A stretch of 64,000 bases of DNA, from the NCBI RefSeq assembly GCF_020889705.1, contig NZ_JACMYP010000016.1:1-64000 (forward strand), read 5' to 3'. Source of the DNA: Bradyrhizobium altum. Lineage in GTDB: Bacteria; Pseudomonadota; Alphaproteobacteria; Rhizobiales; Xanthobacteraceae. A model generated the notes under the pieces. That model was given only the letters and a program-made list of their open reading frames with translations, was not told where the DNA came from and did no database searches. Below, one piece after another: positions 32,349-40,355 of this stretch. Every line of letters starts with the position of its first letter. The stretch's first letter is position 1. The position numbers were made by a program, and so were the translations under genes.

Positions 32349-33611
32349 TCAAGTCGCCTGACGCAGCGATCTGAAGGCGGCTCGTAGCTCTGCGCTGAAG
32401 AGCTGAGGCTGTTCCCAGGCGGCGTAGTGCCCGCCTTTCATGACCTCATTAAAATAGATGAGTTTGTGATACGCGCGCTCGGTCCAGCTCCGCGGGGCCG
32501 GATAGTTCTCGCCGGGAAAGACACTCACGGCGGCCGGTACCGAGACGTCGGCGAAGTTGTAGAGATTGAGCTTGTTTTCCCAATAGAAACGCGCCGAAGA
32601 GACCGCCGTATTGGTCAACCAGTAGAGCGTGATGTCGTCCAGCACGTCGTCCCGGGTAAGGCCATCCGCAGGGTGCCCGTTGATCGTACGCCCGAGAACG
32701 GCTGACATGATCGCCGCAGCCGGCTGGCCATAGCCGTCGCCATGATCAAGCAGCCAACTCGCGAGGCCGACAGGCGAATCCGCCAATCCGTACAGCGTTT
32801 GTGGACGCGTGGCCATCAGCGCGGCGTAGGCGCGTTTCTTCGCGAACAGAATGGTGAGCTGCTCATAGGCCCGCTTTTCGTCGGCCGCGAGGTCCGCTGG
32901 CGGCGGATGGCCGGCCTGCAGCGCCTTCGCTATATCGAGCGGAACAGTCGCCGGGAAGTTGGTGTGAATGCCAAGCAATTCCGGAGGCGCCTGTTTGCCC
33001 ATGGCGGTGACGACACCTCCGCCGAGATCGCCGCCTTGCGCGGCAAACCGCGTGTAACCAAGGCGCTTCATCAGCACGACCCAGGCGCGGGCGGTACGAC
33101 CCGTTTCCCATCCTCCGGTGGTCGGCCTGGCTGAAAACCCGTAGCCCGGGATCGACGGAATCACCAAATGGAACGCGTCAGCCGCCGTGCCACCATGCGC
33201 GGTAGGATTGGTCAGCGGATCGATGATCTTCAGCTGCTCGATGACCGAACCGGGCCACCCATGGGTGACGATGAGCGGCAATGCATTTGAGTGTTTCGAG
33301 CGAATATGGATAAAGTGAATGTCCAGCCCGTCGATCTCGGTGATAAATTGCGGAAGCGCGTTGAGCCGCGCCTCGATCTTTCGCCAATCATATTCCGTTC
33401 CCCAGTAACGCGCGATCTGCTGGATCGCCGCAAGCTGGACGCCTTGCGATTCATCCGCGACCGCTTCCCGGTCAGGCCACCTTGTCTCGTTGATGCGTCG
33501 GCGCATGTCGACCAGAGCTTTTTCTGCGACATGAATTCGGAACGGGCGGATGGCCTCGCTCGCCGCCATTGGATGGGGAGCAGCAACATTCAGAACTGAC
33601 GACGCGCCCAT
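32349..33611 (-). CDS. epoxide hydrolase (EHN domain), cytosolic paralogue
   Basis: The 420-residue product has the epoxide-hydrolase N-terminal domain (residues 20-130, IRPFRIHVAEKALVDMRRRI) and an alpha/beta hydrolase core: VTHGWPGSVIEQLKIIDPLT, nucleophile elbow RFAAQGGDLGGGVVTAMG with Asp, tyrosine-bearing lid and catalytic His in MKGGHYAAWEQPQLF. No leader. Family length is normal. Its neighbour upstream is a paralogue with a Tat signal, 28 bases away in the same operon. The residue after the nucleophile is Leu, where the paralogue and most of the family have Trp. GGAGA precedes the ATG at 33611. Confidence 0.9.
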   Translation of the reverse strand: MGASSVLNVAAPHPMAASEAIRPFRIHVAEKALVDMRRRINETRWPDREAVADESQGVQLAAIQQIARYWGTEYDWRKIEARLNALPQFITEIDGLDIHFIHIRSKHSNALPLIVTHGWPGSVIEQLKIIDPLTNPTAHGGTAADAFHLVIPSIPGYGFSARPTTGGWETGRTARAWVVLMKRLGYTRFAAQGGDLGGGVVTAMGKQAPPELLGIHTNFPATVPLDIAKALQAGHPPPADLAADEKRAYEQLTILFAKKRAYAALMATRPQTLYGLADSPVGLASWLLDHGDGYGQPAAAIMSAVLGRTINGHPADGLTRDDVLDDITLYWLTNTAVSSARFYWENKLNLYNFADVSVPAAVSVFPGENYPAPRSWTERAYHKLIYFNEVMKGGHYAAWEQPQLFSAELRAAFRSLRQAT

Positions 33612-33639
33612 CGTGAAATCTCCTGCTGGTTGGAATATT

Positions 33640-34962
33640 TCAGCTACGCAGTGACTTGAACGCAGCGCGCAGCTCTGCGCTGAAAAGCTCGGGCTGTTCC
33701 CAGGCGGCAAAGTGGCCGCCCTGGCCGGCTTCGTTGAAATAGATCAGGTTGTGATAGGCCCGCTCAGTCCAGCTTCGCGGCGCCTGGTAGATTTCGCCGG
33801 GAAACACCGTCACGGCCGCCGGGATCGAGACATTGACCGCGCTCAAGAGCCGCCGTTTGTTCTCCCAGTACAGACGCGCTGAAGAGACCGCCGTATTCGT
33901 CAGCCAATAGAGCGTTACGTTGTCCAGGACGTCGTCCCTGGTGACGGCGCCGGCCGAATGACCATTGACGGTGCGACCCAGAACGGCGGACGTGATCGCA
34001 GCCGCCGGCTGAGCGTAGTTGTCTCCGTGGTCTAGCAGCCACGCGGCAAGACCCACGGGCGAATCCGCCATGGCATAGAGCGTCTGCGGGCGCGTCCCCA
34101 TTTCGAGCGTGTAGGCGAGGTGCTTGGTGCGCTGTGCGACCAACTGCTCGAACGCGCGCTTTTCGTCGGGCGCGAGACCGGCTGGCGGCGGGCCACCGGC
34201 CTGCAGCGCCATGCCGATCTCGGGAGGGATCGTCTCCGGAAAGTTGACGTGAATGCCGAGCAATTCCGGCGGCGCCTGTTGGGCCATCACGTTGGCGACC
34301 ACCCCACCCCAGTCGCCCCCCTGCGCGACGAATTGCGCGTAACCAAGGCGCTTCATCAGTACCACCCAGGCTCGCGCGATCCGCTCCGGATCCCAGCCGG
34401 TCGTCGTGGGCTTGGCCGAAAAGCCGTAGCCCGGCATCGACGGGATCACGACATGGAAAGCGTCGGATGCGCTGCCGCCGTGGGCGGTGGGATTCGTCAG
34501 CGGATCGATGATCTTGAGCTGCTCGATGATCGAGCCGGGCCATCCGTGCGTTACGATGAGCGGCAATGCGTTTTCGTGTTTCGAACTAACATGGATGAAG
34601 TGGATGTCCAGCCCGTCGATCTCGGTGATGAATTGCGGCAGAGCGTTGAGCCGCGTCTCGATCTTCCGCCAGTCGTAATCCTTCTGCCAGTAGCGGGCGA
34701 GTTCCTGCATGACCGCGAGGGGCACGCCTTGGGAATCGTCCGCTACGGTTTCCTTGTCGGGCCAAATGGTCGCTGCGAGACGCGTGCGAAGATCCATCAG
34801 CTCCGCTTCCGGGAAACGAATACGGAATGGTCGGACGGCGTCGGTCGCGGCCGCCAGCGCCGGATGGACGGACAGCAGGCTCGCAGCAGCAATTCCCATG
34901 GCTGTGCCCAAAAGCTGGCGCCGATCCGGATTGGAAAACTCGAAACCTGCTGGTCTGGACAT
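33640..34962 (-). CDS. epoxide hydrolase (EHN domain), Tat-exported paralogue
   Basis: The 440-residue product is a close paralogue of the gene downstream but begins with a Tat signal (DRRQLLGTAMGIAAASLLSV, cut after ALAA). It has the EHN domain, VTHGWPGSIIEQLKIIDPLT, nucleophile elbow VAQGGDWGGVVANVMAQ with Asp and catalytic His in GQGGHFAAWEQPELF. It should hydrolyse epoxides, or bulky aromatic epoxides, in the periplasm. GAGGGAG precedes the ATG at 34962. First gene of the tandem; box D lies 87 bases upstream. Confidence 0.9.
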   Translation of the reverse strand: MSRPAGFEFSNPDRRQLLGTAMGIAAASLLSVHPALAAATDAVRPFRIRFPEAELMDLRTRLAATIWPDKETVADDSQGVPLAVMQELARYWQKDYDWRKIETRLNALPQFITEIDGLDIHFIHVSSKHENALPLIVTHGWPGSIIEQLKIIDPLTNPTAHGGSASDAFHVVIPSMPGYGFSAKPTTTGWDPERIARAWVVLMKRLGYAQFVAQGGDWGGVVANVMAQQAPPELLGIHVNFPETIPPEIGMALQAGGPPPAGLAPDEKRAFEQLVAQRTKHLAYTLEMGTRPQTLYAMADSPVGLAAWLLDHGDNYAQPAAAITSAVLGRTVNGHSAGAVTRDDVLDNVTLYWLTNTAVSSARLYWENKRRLLSAVNVSIPAAVTVFPGEIYQAPRSWTERAYHNLIYFNEAGQGGHFAAWEQPELFSAELRAAFKSLRS

Positions 34963-35048
34963 CTTGTGTCTCCCTCGCTTCATCGAACCGCGCGGGCTCG
35001 CTGGGACGTCGCCCAGACGACAATCGCGCAGAAGCAGGGAAACCGCCT

Positions 35049-35083
35049 GTTAGTGGTTGTGAGACGCCGTTAGACGGTGCGAG
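35049..35083 (-). promoter_or_regulatory. phased CTAAC box D, upstream of the tandem epoxide hydrolases
   Basis: On the minus strand the site reads CTCGC-N5-CTAAC-N5-CTCAC-N5-CTAAC, four pentamers at exact 10-base steps. TGCGCGATTGTC begins exactly 18 bases after the last one. This and box C are the two best-formed members of the set and have the same distance (87 bases) to the start codon. Confidence 0.7.
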
Positions 35084-35155
35084 TGCCGCTCGACAGCAAT
35101 CGAACTACGGTCAGTTCTGTTGACCGTTCGGATCGTGTGGGCGAGGTCGAGACCC

Positions 35156-36373
35156 TTAGCTCTTTCCCGCGGCGCCACTGATCACCGGGCCGAACGGCTG
35201 CCAGTGCTGTCCGGTGAAGCGCCGCATTCGCATCTGGTTCAATGCCGCGAAGTCCCCAGGTTCTGTATTGATGGTGATTCCGGGCAGCAGCATTCCCAAT
35301 TGCAGATTTCTGAGATTTGTTGCCTGCCTCATGACATTTTCGCGCGACAGGTCGTCGCCGCATTGCTGCAGCACGTGTACCAAAGTCTGTGCGAAGATCT
35401 GAGCCGAGACCGTCGAGACGTTGGCTCGATCGCCGTCCGGATAGAAACCTTGCACGAATGCAAGCCATTCCCGGTAATCCGCATCGTTATGCCAGATCGG
35501 ATCGGTTTGGTCCTTCATGTAAGCCGCGGATAGTATCCCGATCGAGTTCTCCAACCCAGCGGGTTGCAAGACGCCCCCGATGGAAGATGCCGAGCTATTC
35601 AGCAAATACACCGGCTTCCAGCCGATCTCGTTCACTTTCCTGATCGTCTGCGCGGCGAACTTCGGCGAGGCGATATTCAACAGGACGTCGGCGCCGGATG
35701 ACTTTAGCGCGACAATCTGGGAATCGACGGTCGTGTCCGAAATATCGAAGGACTTTTCAGCGACGATGGGGATCTTGCCGTTCAGCCCGTCCTTGAAGCC
35801 CTTGACGACATCCTTTCCGAAATCGTCGTTCTGGTACAGGATCGCAATCTTGCTGCTTCGCTGATTCTGCAATAGATATCTGGCGTAGATCCGTCCCTCG
35901 CCCTCATAACTCGGCAGGATCGGCATCACCCAAGGGGAATTTGCGGGATCGTTGAAACGGGTTGCGCCGGACACGACGAAAAGCAGCGGGACCTTCCTCG
36001 TGTTCATGTATCTTTGGATCGCGCCGTTGGTCGCCGTTCCGAGACTGCTAAAGATGAGCAGAACCTCGTCGTCTTCGACGAGCCTACGCGCCTGCTCCAC
36101 CGTTTTCGGCGGGCTGTAGCCGTCGTCGTAGGAAATGAACTTGATCTTGCGTCCGTGTATCCCGCCCTCTGCGTTGATCTTCTCGAAATAAGCCGCTTCG
36201 GCCTCTCCGATGACGCCCCACGAGGAAGCAGGGCCGCTATACGGCATGATATTGCCGATCTTGATCTCATCCTTCGTCACGCCGGGGAAATGCTTCTCCT
36301 CGGCCTTGACCACATTCGCGATCAAACCGACGAGGACCATCACCGAAGCCGTCAGATATCGAGCGGGTGCCAT
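35156..36373 (-). CDS. ABC substrate-binding protein, branched-chain amino acid type
   Basis: The 405-residue product has a Sec signal (residues 1-24) and the type I periplasmic binding fold of the LivJ group (PF13458): IKIGNIMPYSGPASSWGVIG, KIKFISYDDGYSPPKTVEQA, KIAILYQNDDFGKDVVKGF. Members bind amino acids, aromatic acids or amides. No liv permease or ATPase genes lie nearby, so it is an orphan in this window. It lies between the epoxide hydrolases and the first STAND regulator on the same strand, 58 bases after that gene, and has no CTAAC box of its own. Confidence 0.88.
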   Translation of the reverse strand: MAPARYLTASVMVLVGLIANVVKAEEKHFPGVTKDEIKIGNIMPYSGPASSWGVIGEAEAAYFEKINAEGGIHGRKIKFISYDDGYSPPKTVEQARRLVEDDEVLLIFSSLGTATNGAIQRYMNTRKVPLLFVVSGATRFNDPANSPWVMPILPSYEGEGRIYARYLLQNQRSSKIAILYQNDDFGKDVVKGFKDGLNGKIPIVAEKSFDISDTTVDSQIVALKSSGADVLLNIASPKFAAQTIRKVNEIGWKPVYLLNSSASSIGGVLQPAGLENSIGILSAAYMKDQTDPIWHNDADYREWLAFVQGFYPDGDRANVSTVSAQIFAQTLVHVLQQCGDDLSRENVMRQATNLRNLQLGMLLPGITINTEPGDFAALNQMRMRRFTGQHWQPFGPVISGAAGKS

Positions 36374-36431
36374 CTCGTCCTACGCTAAATGCCGGTAAAG
36401 TGCGTCAAGCCGATCTCGGATGCTGTTTCTT

Positions 36432-39284
36432 CTACGAAGAGGCGCGCTGCAGAATGTCGCGGGCCGCGCGTAGATCCGCGGTGTCAAACCCTTCGCTGAA
36501 TCGTCCATGGATCTCGCGAAGCTGAGCGAGGGCGACGCCATCGCCAGAACCTGAAAGGCGGACCCTGCTGGAAGCGGCCCGCAGCAGCCAGGACAATGCG
36601 GATTGCCGTTCGGCCAAATCCATCGCAGCGAGTAGTTCGTGATCCGCTCCGGAATGGTCACCGCTGCGCGACCGCAATTCCGCCCGGACGCGCAGAAGCT
36701 CTGGCGTGTCCCAACTGTCGCCCCTCGCCGCGACGGCGTCTATCCGCGCATCCATCGAGGCGAGCGCTTCCTCGAGTCTTCCCAAAGCCGCCAACCCCTG
36801 GACCAACGCGATGGTTAACGCGCCGCTGTGGGTCTCGAAGCGGTCCGCAATCATCCGGGGTAAGGCCGACTGCAGCAGCTTCACGCCTTCCTCTACGTCG
36901 CCACGCGCTATATGCAGTTCACCTCTCAGCGCGAACGAGACCGTAAGCATCGGTCCAAAACCGTGCTTGCGCGAGTAGCCTTCCAATAGATCAATTGCGG
37001 CTTCGAGCGCGCCCAAATCACCGGTCCAGCGGTACACCCGGGCGGCGTAGCAGACACCTGCGCAATACATGACCAGGTCTGGATTTGCGTTTGGCCGCAT
37101 CAGGCGTTCTGCGATTCCCACAGCTTGGTCCGGCAGACCGAGAAGCCAAAGATTGGTGCACGACAGGATGTGGGTACCGCGAGGGCTCGCAAAGTGATCG
37201 ACCGGCAGATTAGGGATCGCTGCGTCTCCGTCCTCCCCGGCTTGAAGCCGCTCCCGGGCGAGGCGTTGGTCACCGGTTAGATGAAGCGCGATACCCACGA
37301 AAGTATGCGCGCGTGCCAGCGCAGCAGGGTCGGCTGCCCTGTCCGCGACTCCTTGCGCCAGGGAAGCGACCTGAAGCAGAAGTTTTCTTTGATCGGTGCG
37401 GCGATACAAGGCGTGCAATCGGCTGAGCAGCCGGAACTGGTTCTGAAGATCGCCGAGTTGCTGCGCCAGCTTCAGTCCTTGCCAGAAAGCCGCCTCGCAC
37501 TCCTGGCCAGTCCGCTCGGTGAACATTGCCGCATGTCCGAAGGCCCAAAGCAGTTCAACTTTGGCGGCCGGATCCCCGTCGGCGTCGTCCGGACCAGCAA
37601 GCGCGCGGGCCGCCCAGCCCCTGCATTCCTCGAGCAGATTCAATTCCACGAACAGTCGCGTGCACACGGCCGCGAGGGAGGTTCGAAGTTCCCGGTCTGC
37701 CTCGCCGGAAAATGCCCAGGCCAGCGCGACCCGGGCATCGGAGAGCAATTCGGCGCGACAGTTCCATCCGCCCGGAGATTCTCCTCCCGGCTCGTAGCTG
37801 CGGGGCCTCAACGCCTGCAGCACGTATCGGGCGTGCCTCAGGCCCGCCGCGTTCGCCGATCCCGAGGCCGCCAGCTTTTCCGTCGCGTACGCCCGCGTCG
37901 TGTCCAACAAACGAAAGCGCAACCGACCGGCCTCCGGGCGGCTCGAGACCAGCGACTTGGCGATCAACTGCTCGAACCCATCGGTCGACACCCCAGGCTC
38001 TCCGGACTCGCACGCAACCGCCACAGCCCCCTCGATCGTGAACGGTCCGGGAAATACGCTGAGATATTCGAGCAGGATGCGCTCGGCCGGAGAGATGAGT
38101 TCGTAGCTCCAGTCCAGGGCCGCACTCAACGACTGGTGGCGCAGCGGAGCGGTCCGGCGTCCACGCCATGCCAAGCGGAGCCGTCCCTCGATCAGTTCGT
38201 CGATCTCGATCAACGCATGTGCGGAAAGTCGGCTGGCGACCAATTCGATCGCAAGCGGCACCCCATCGAGCTTGCGACAGATTCGGGCCACCATTTCCGA
38301 CTCGGCGCCGGACAGAGACGGACTGCAACCGGCCGCTACGGCGCACTCCATGAAGAGGCGCGTAGAGGAGTATTTGCCGAGATCCGTTTCACCGCTCAGG
38401 CTCTCGGGCGGATTTTCCAGCGGCGCGAGCGCGAACACGACTTCGCCGGCGACCTCGAGGGACTCTCTGCTGGTGGTCAGGAGTGAAACGCCCGGGGCTT
38501 GCTGGTAGATTTGCTCGGCAAGACGTGCGACCGCGTCGACCACGTGTTCGCAGCTATCGAACACAAGCAGCATCTCCCGGTCGCGCAGGGAGTCCATCAA
38601 CCGAGGGCTGGGATCTCCCACCGGAACGAGCATGCCCAGGGCGGATGCAAGGGCGATCACCACGTGCTGCGGATCTCTCAGGCTGCCGAGGTCGAGGAAT
38701 CGGACGCCGTCCGTGAACCGGCCGCGGAGCGCGTGTGCCGAGGCGGTCGCAAGCGTCGTCTTGCCGATTCCTCCTGGCCCGCGAAGGGTCACGAACCTGC
38801 GCGCGGCCAAGAGTTCCGCGAGTGCGACGATATCCGCTTCCCGTCCGATGATGCGGAGGGGGCGGGGCGGAAGATGAGAGCTTGGAGGCGTCTCGCTCGA
38901 CTGCACCTGCTTCGATGGCGAGACACCGCGCCCGACCGGCGCCACGAAGCTGTAGCCGCGCCCGGTGACGTTCGCGATATAGGGCTCGCCGTCCCGGCTT
39001 TCGCCCAAGGCACGCCTCAACTGAGTGATATGGAAGCGCAGGTTGGTCTCGTCGACGGTCAGACCGGGCCAGGCACCCGCTATGAGTTCGCCTTTGCTGA
39101 CGACTTCGCCGGCGCGGCTAACGAGGATATGGAGAAGATCGAAAGCGCGACTTCCGAGAGAGAGCGGCGCGCCATCGCGTTCCAAAAGGCGCGCTCTCGG
39201 AAAAATGCGGAATGGCCCGAAGGAAAGCTCTTCAGAAACCGGCTCGGCGTCCATGGTCGGGCCCAATCCGTTGCGTGTCGTCAT
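36432..39284 (-). CDS. winged-helix/STAND ATPase/TPR regulator 1
   Basis: The 950-residue product starts with an OmpR/CadC-type DNA-binding winged helix (residues 20-117, ending YIANVTGRGYSFVAPVG). A STAND NTPase follows: P-loop GPGGIGKTT at 169-177, LLVFDSCEHVVDAV as Walker B region, and GVPLAIELVASRLSAHALIE. The last half is TPR-like helices. This is the architecture of MalT/AfsR-like signal-integrating regulators that open on ligand or nucleotide binding. It has no receiver domain or membrane helix. A second gene of the same design lies at 40356 in the opposite direction, so the pair stands back to back around a broken kinase. Confidence 0.88.
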   Translation of the reverse strand: MTTRNGLGPTMDAEPVSEELSFGPFRIFPRARLLERDGAPLSLGSRAFDLLHILVSRAGEVVSKGELIAGAWPGLTVDETNLRFHITQLRRALGESRDGEPYIANVTGRGYSFVAPVGRGVSPSKQVQSSETPPSSHLPPRPLRIIGREADIVALAELLAARRFVTLRGPGGIGKTTLATASAHALRGRFTDGVRFLDLGSLRDPQHVVIALASALGMLVPVGDPSPRLMDSLRDREMLLVFDSCEHVVDAVARLAEQIYQQAPGVSLLTTSRESLEVAGEVVFALAPLENPPESLSGETDLGKYSSTRLFMECAVAAGCSPSLSGAESEMVARICRKLDGVPLAIELVASRLSAHALIEIDELIEGRLRLAWRGRRTAPLRHQSLSAALDWSYELISPAERILLEYLSVFPGPFTIEGAVAVACESGEPGVSTDGFEQLIAKSLVSSRPEAGRLRFRLLDTTRAYATEKLAASGSANAAGLRHARYVLQALRPRSYEPGGESPGGWNCRAELLSDARVALAWAFSGEADRELRTSLAAVCTRLFVELNLLEECRGWAARALAGPDDADGDPAAKVELLWAFGHAAMFTERTGQECEAAFWQGLKLAQQLGDLQNQFRLLSRLHALYRRTDQRKLLLQVASLAQGVADRAADPAALARAHTFVGIALHLTGDQRLARERLQAGEDGDAAIPNLPVDHFASPRGTHILSCTNLWLLGLPDQAVGIAERLMRPNANPDLVMYCAGVCYAARVYRWTGDLGALEAAIDLLEGYSRKHGFGPMLTVSFALRGELHIARGDVEEGVKLLQSALPRMIADRFETHSGALTIALVQGLAALGRLEEALASMDARIDAVAARGDSWDTPELLRVRAELRSRSGDHSGADHELLAAMDLAERQSALSWLLRAASSRVRLSGSGDGVALAQLREIHGRFSEGFDTADLRAARDILQRASS

Positions 39285-39392
39285 CTGTCACACATCCCGG
39301 CCTTCCAAGGGGGCATTTTACACGGAAAATTACTGGGAAAGCGAATCCGAGACCGTCGCCTTCGGGCCGACCCCTCGAGGACTTGCCGCCCG

Positions 39393-40050
39393 CTAGTATC
39401 CGGAGGGGACTGTGACCGTGGTGCCCTTTCGACCTGCTTCTCCGCAGATCTGTGCGCCGATGCTTCGGGCGAGACCCTCGAGAATTCGTCCTCCCGTGCC
39501 CCGCAGGGGCCCGACCGTCCCGATGCCGTTGTCCGCCACGACGTAACAGCCACGGCCGCTGCGAGGCCGGGCCTCGATCCGGATCAGACCCGCGGCGTCG
39601 TCCGGGAAGGCGTGCTTTGCCGCGATGGTCATCAGTTCTGCCACCATAAGGCCGCGCCGATGACGATGCACCGCAGAGAACACTCCGTCCTCGATCACCG
39701 CTTCGCAGCGTATTCCGGCGGGCTCGAGGATTGCTTCCGACAACGCTGCGCTCAAGGCTTCGAAGAACGGTCCGACCGAGACCGTCTCCGCACCCTCGCC
39801 GTCCGACAACAATTGGTAGAGGCGTCCGAAGTGACGATACGCCGTTCGAACCTGTCGAGCGCGAGCTCGAGCCCATCCATCCCGGACCTCATCAAGACCC
39901 GGCGAACGGATGCTCCCAACTCAGAGTATTCTGCATCCGGTGATGGGTCTCTCGTACCATGAGGTTCCAGTCATCCGCCCGTGCTCCGGCGTCCTTCGCT
40001 TGGAGCGATTGCGGGACGCCGTCACCCGGTCTTGAGCCAACGTCGAGCAT
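39393..40050 (-). pseudogene. histidine kinase (HWE/HisKA_2 type) pseudogene
   Basis: The parts of a small cytosolic histidine kinase lie in order in three frames: from ATG 40050 MLDVGSRPGDGV to LMVRETHHRMQNTL (phospho-acceptor His), after a shift near 39920 GASVRRVLMRSGMDGLELAL and DRFERRIVT, after a second shift near 39833 LYQLLSDGEGAETVSVGPFF, GLMVAELMTIAAKHAFPDDA (N box), VVADNGIGTVGPLRGTGGRI (G1) and GTTVTVPSG (G2). Two frameshifts break it. GGAAG precedes the ATG and box E lies 73 bases upstream. It sits between the two STAND regulator genes. Confidence 0.7.
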
Positions 40051-40122
40051 CTTGACTTCCACATTGAATGAGATCGTGCCGGCCAACCACAGCATATTGG
40101 ACCAGGCGCGCCCGTACCGCCC

Positions 40123-40137
40123 GTTAGACATTGCGAG
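40123..40137 (-). promoter_or_regulatory. phased CTAAC box E, upstream of the broken kinase
   Basis: On the minus strand the site reads CTCGC-N5-CTAAC; a third pentamer is not preserved. Exactly 18 bases after CTAAC comes TGGTCCAATATG, similar to the elements after boxes A, C and D. It lies between the kinase remnant and regulator 2 and points to the kinase. Confidence 0.5.
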
Positions 40138-40355
40138 TTTCTGCTATCTCGCGCTGCCGCAGCGCCCCGCACGCGTCCGGACCATTCAGGGCTTCCCCCT
40201 TGCGGCCCAGCGCTCATAACGCTTTGATCTTACGACGAAATAGCATCGTGCAGGGAGGCAAGCGCAGGCGACCTCATGACGGCTGTGTCGCCGAAGTGTC
40301 GTTCTGGTAAGCTGGAAGCAGCTCCAGACATCCTGCTCCCAAGGGGCAACGACGC

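Noticed and set aside
39393..39812. Treating the 139-codon kinase ATPase frame as an independent gene
   Set aside because: Its upstream parts, including the phospho-acceptor helix, are present in other frames directly before it, so it is the end of a broken gene.
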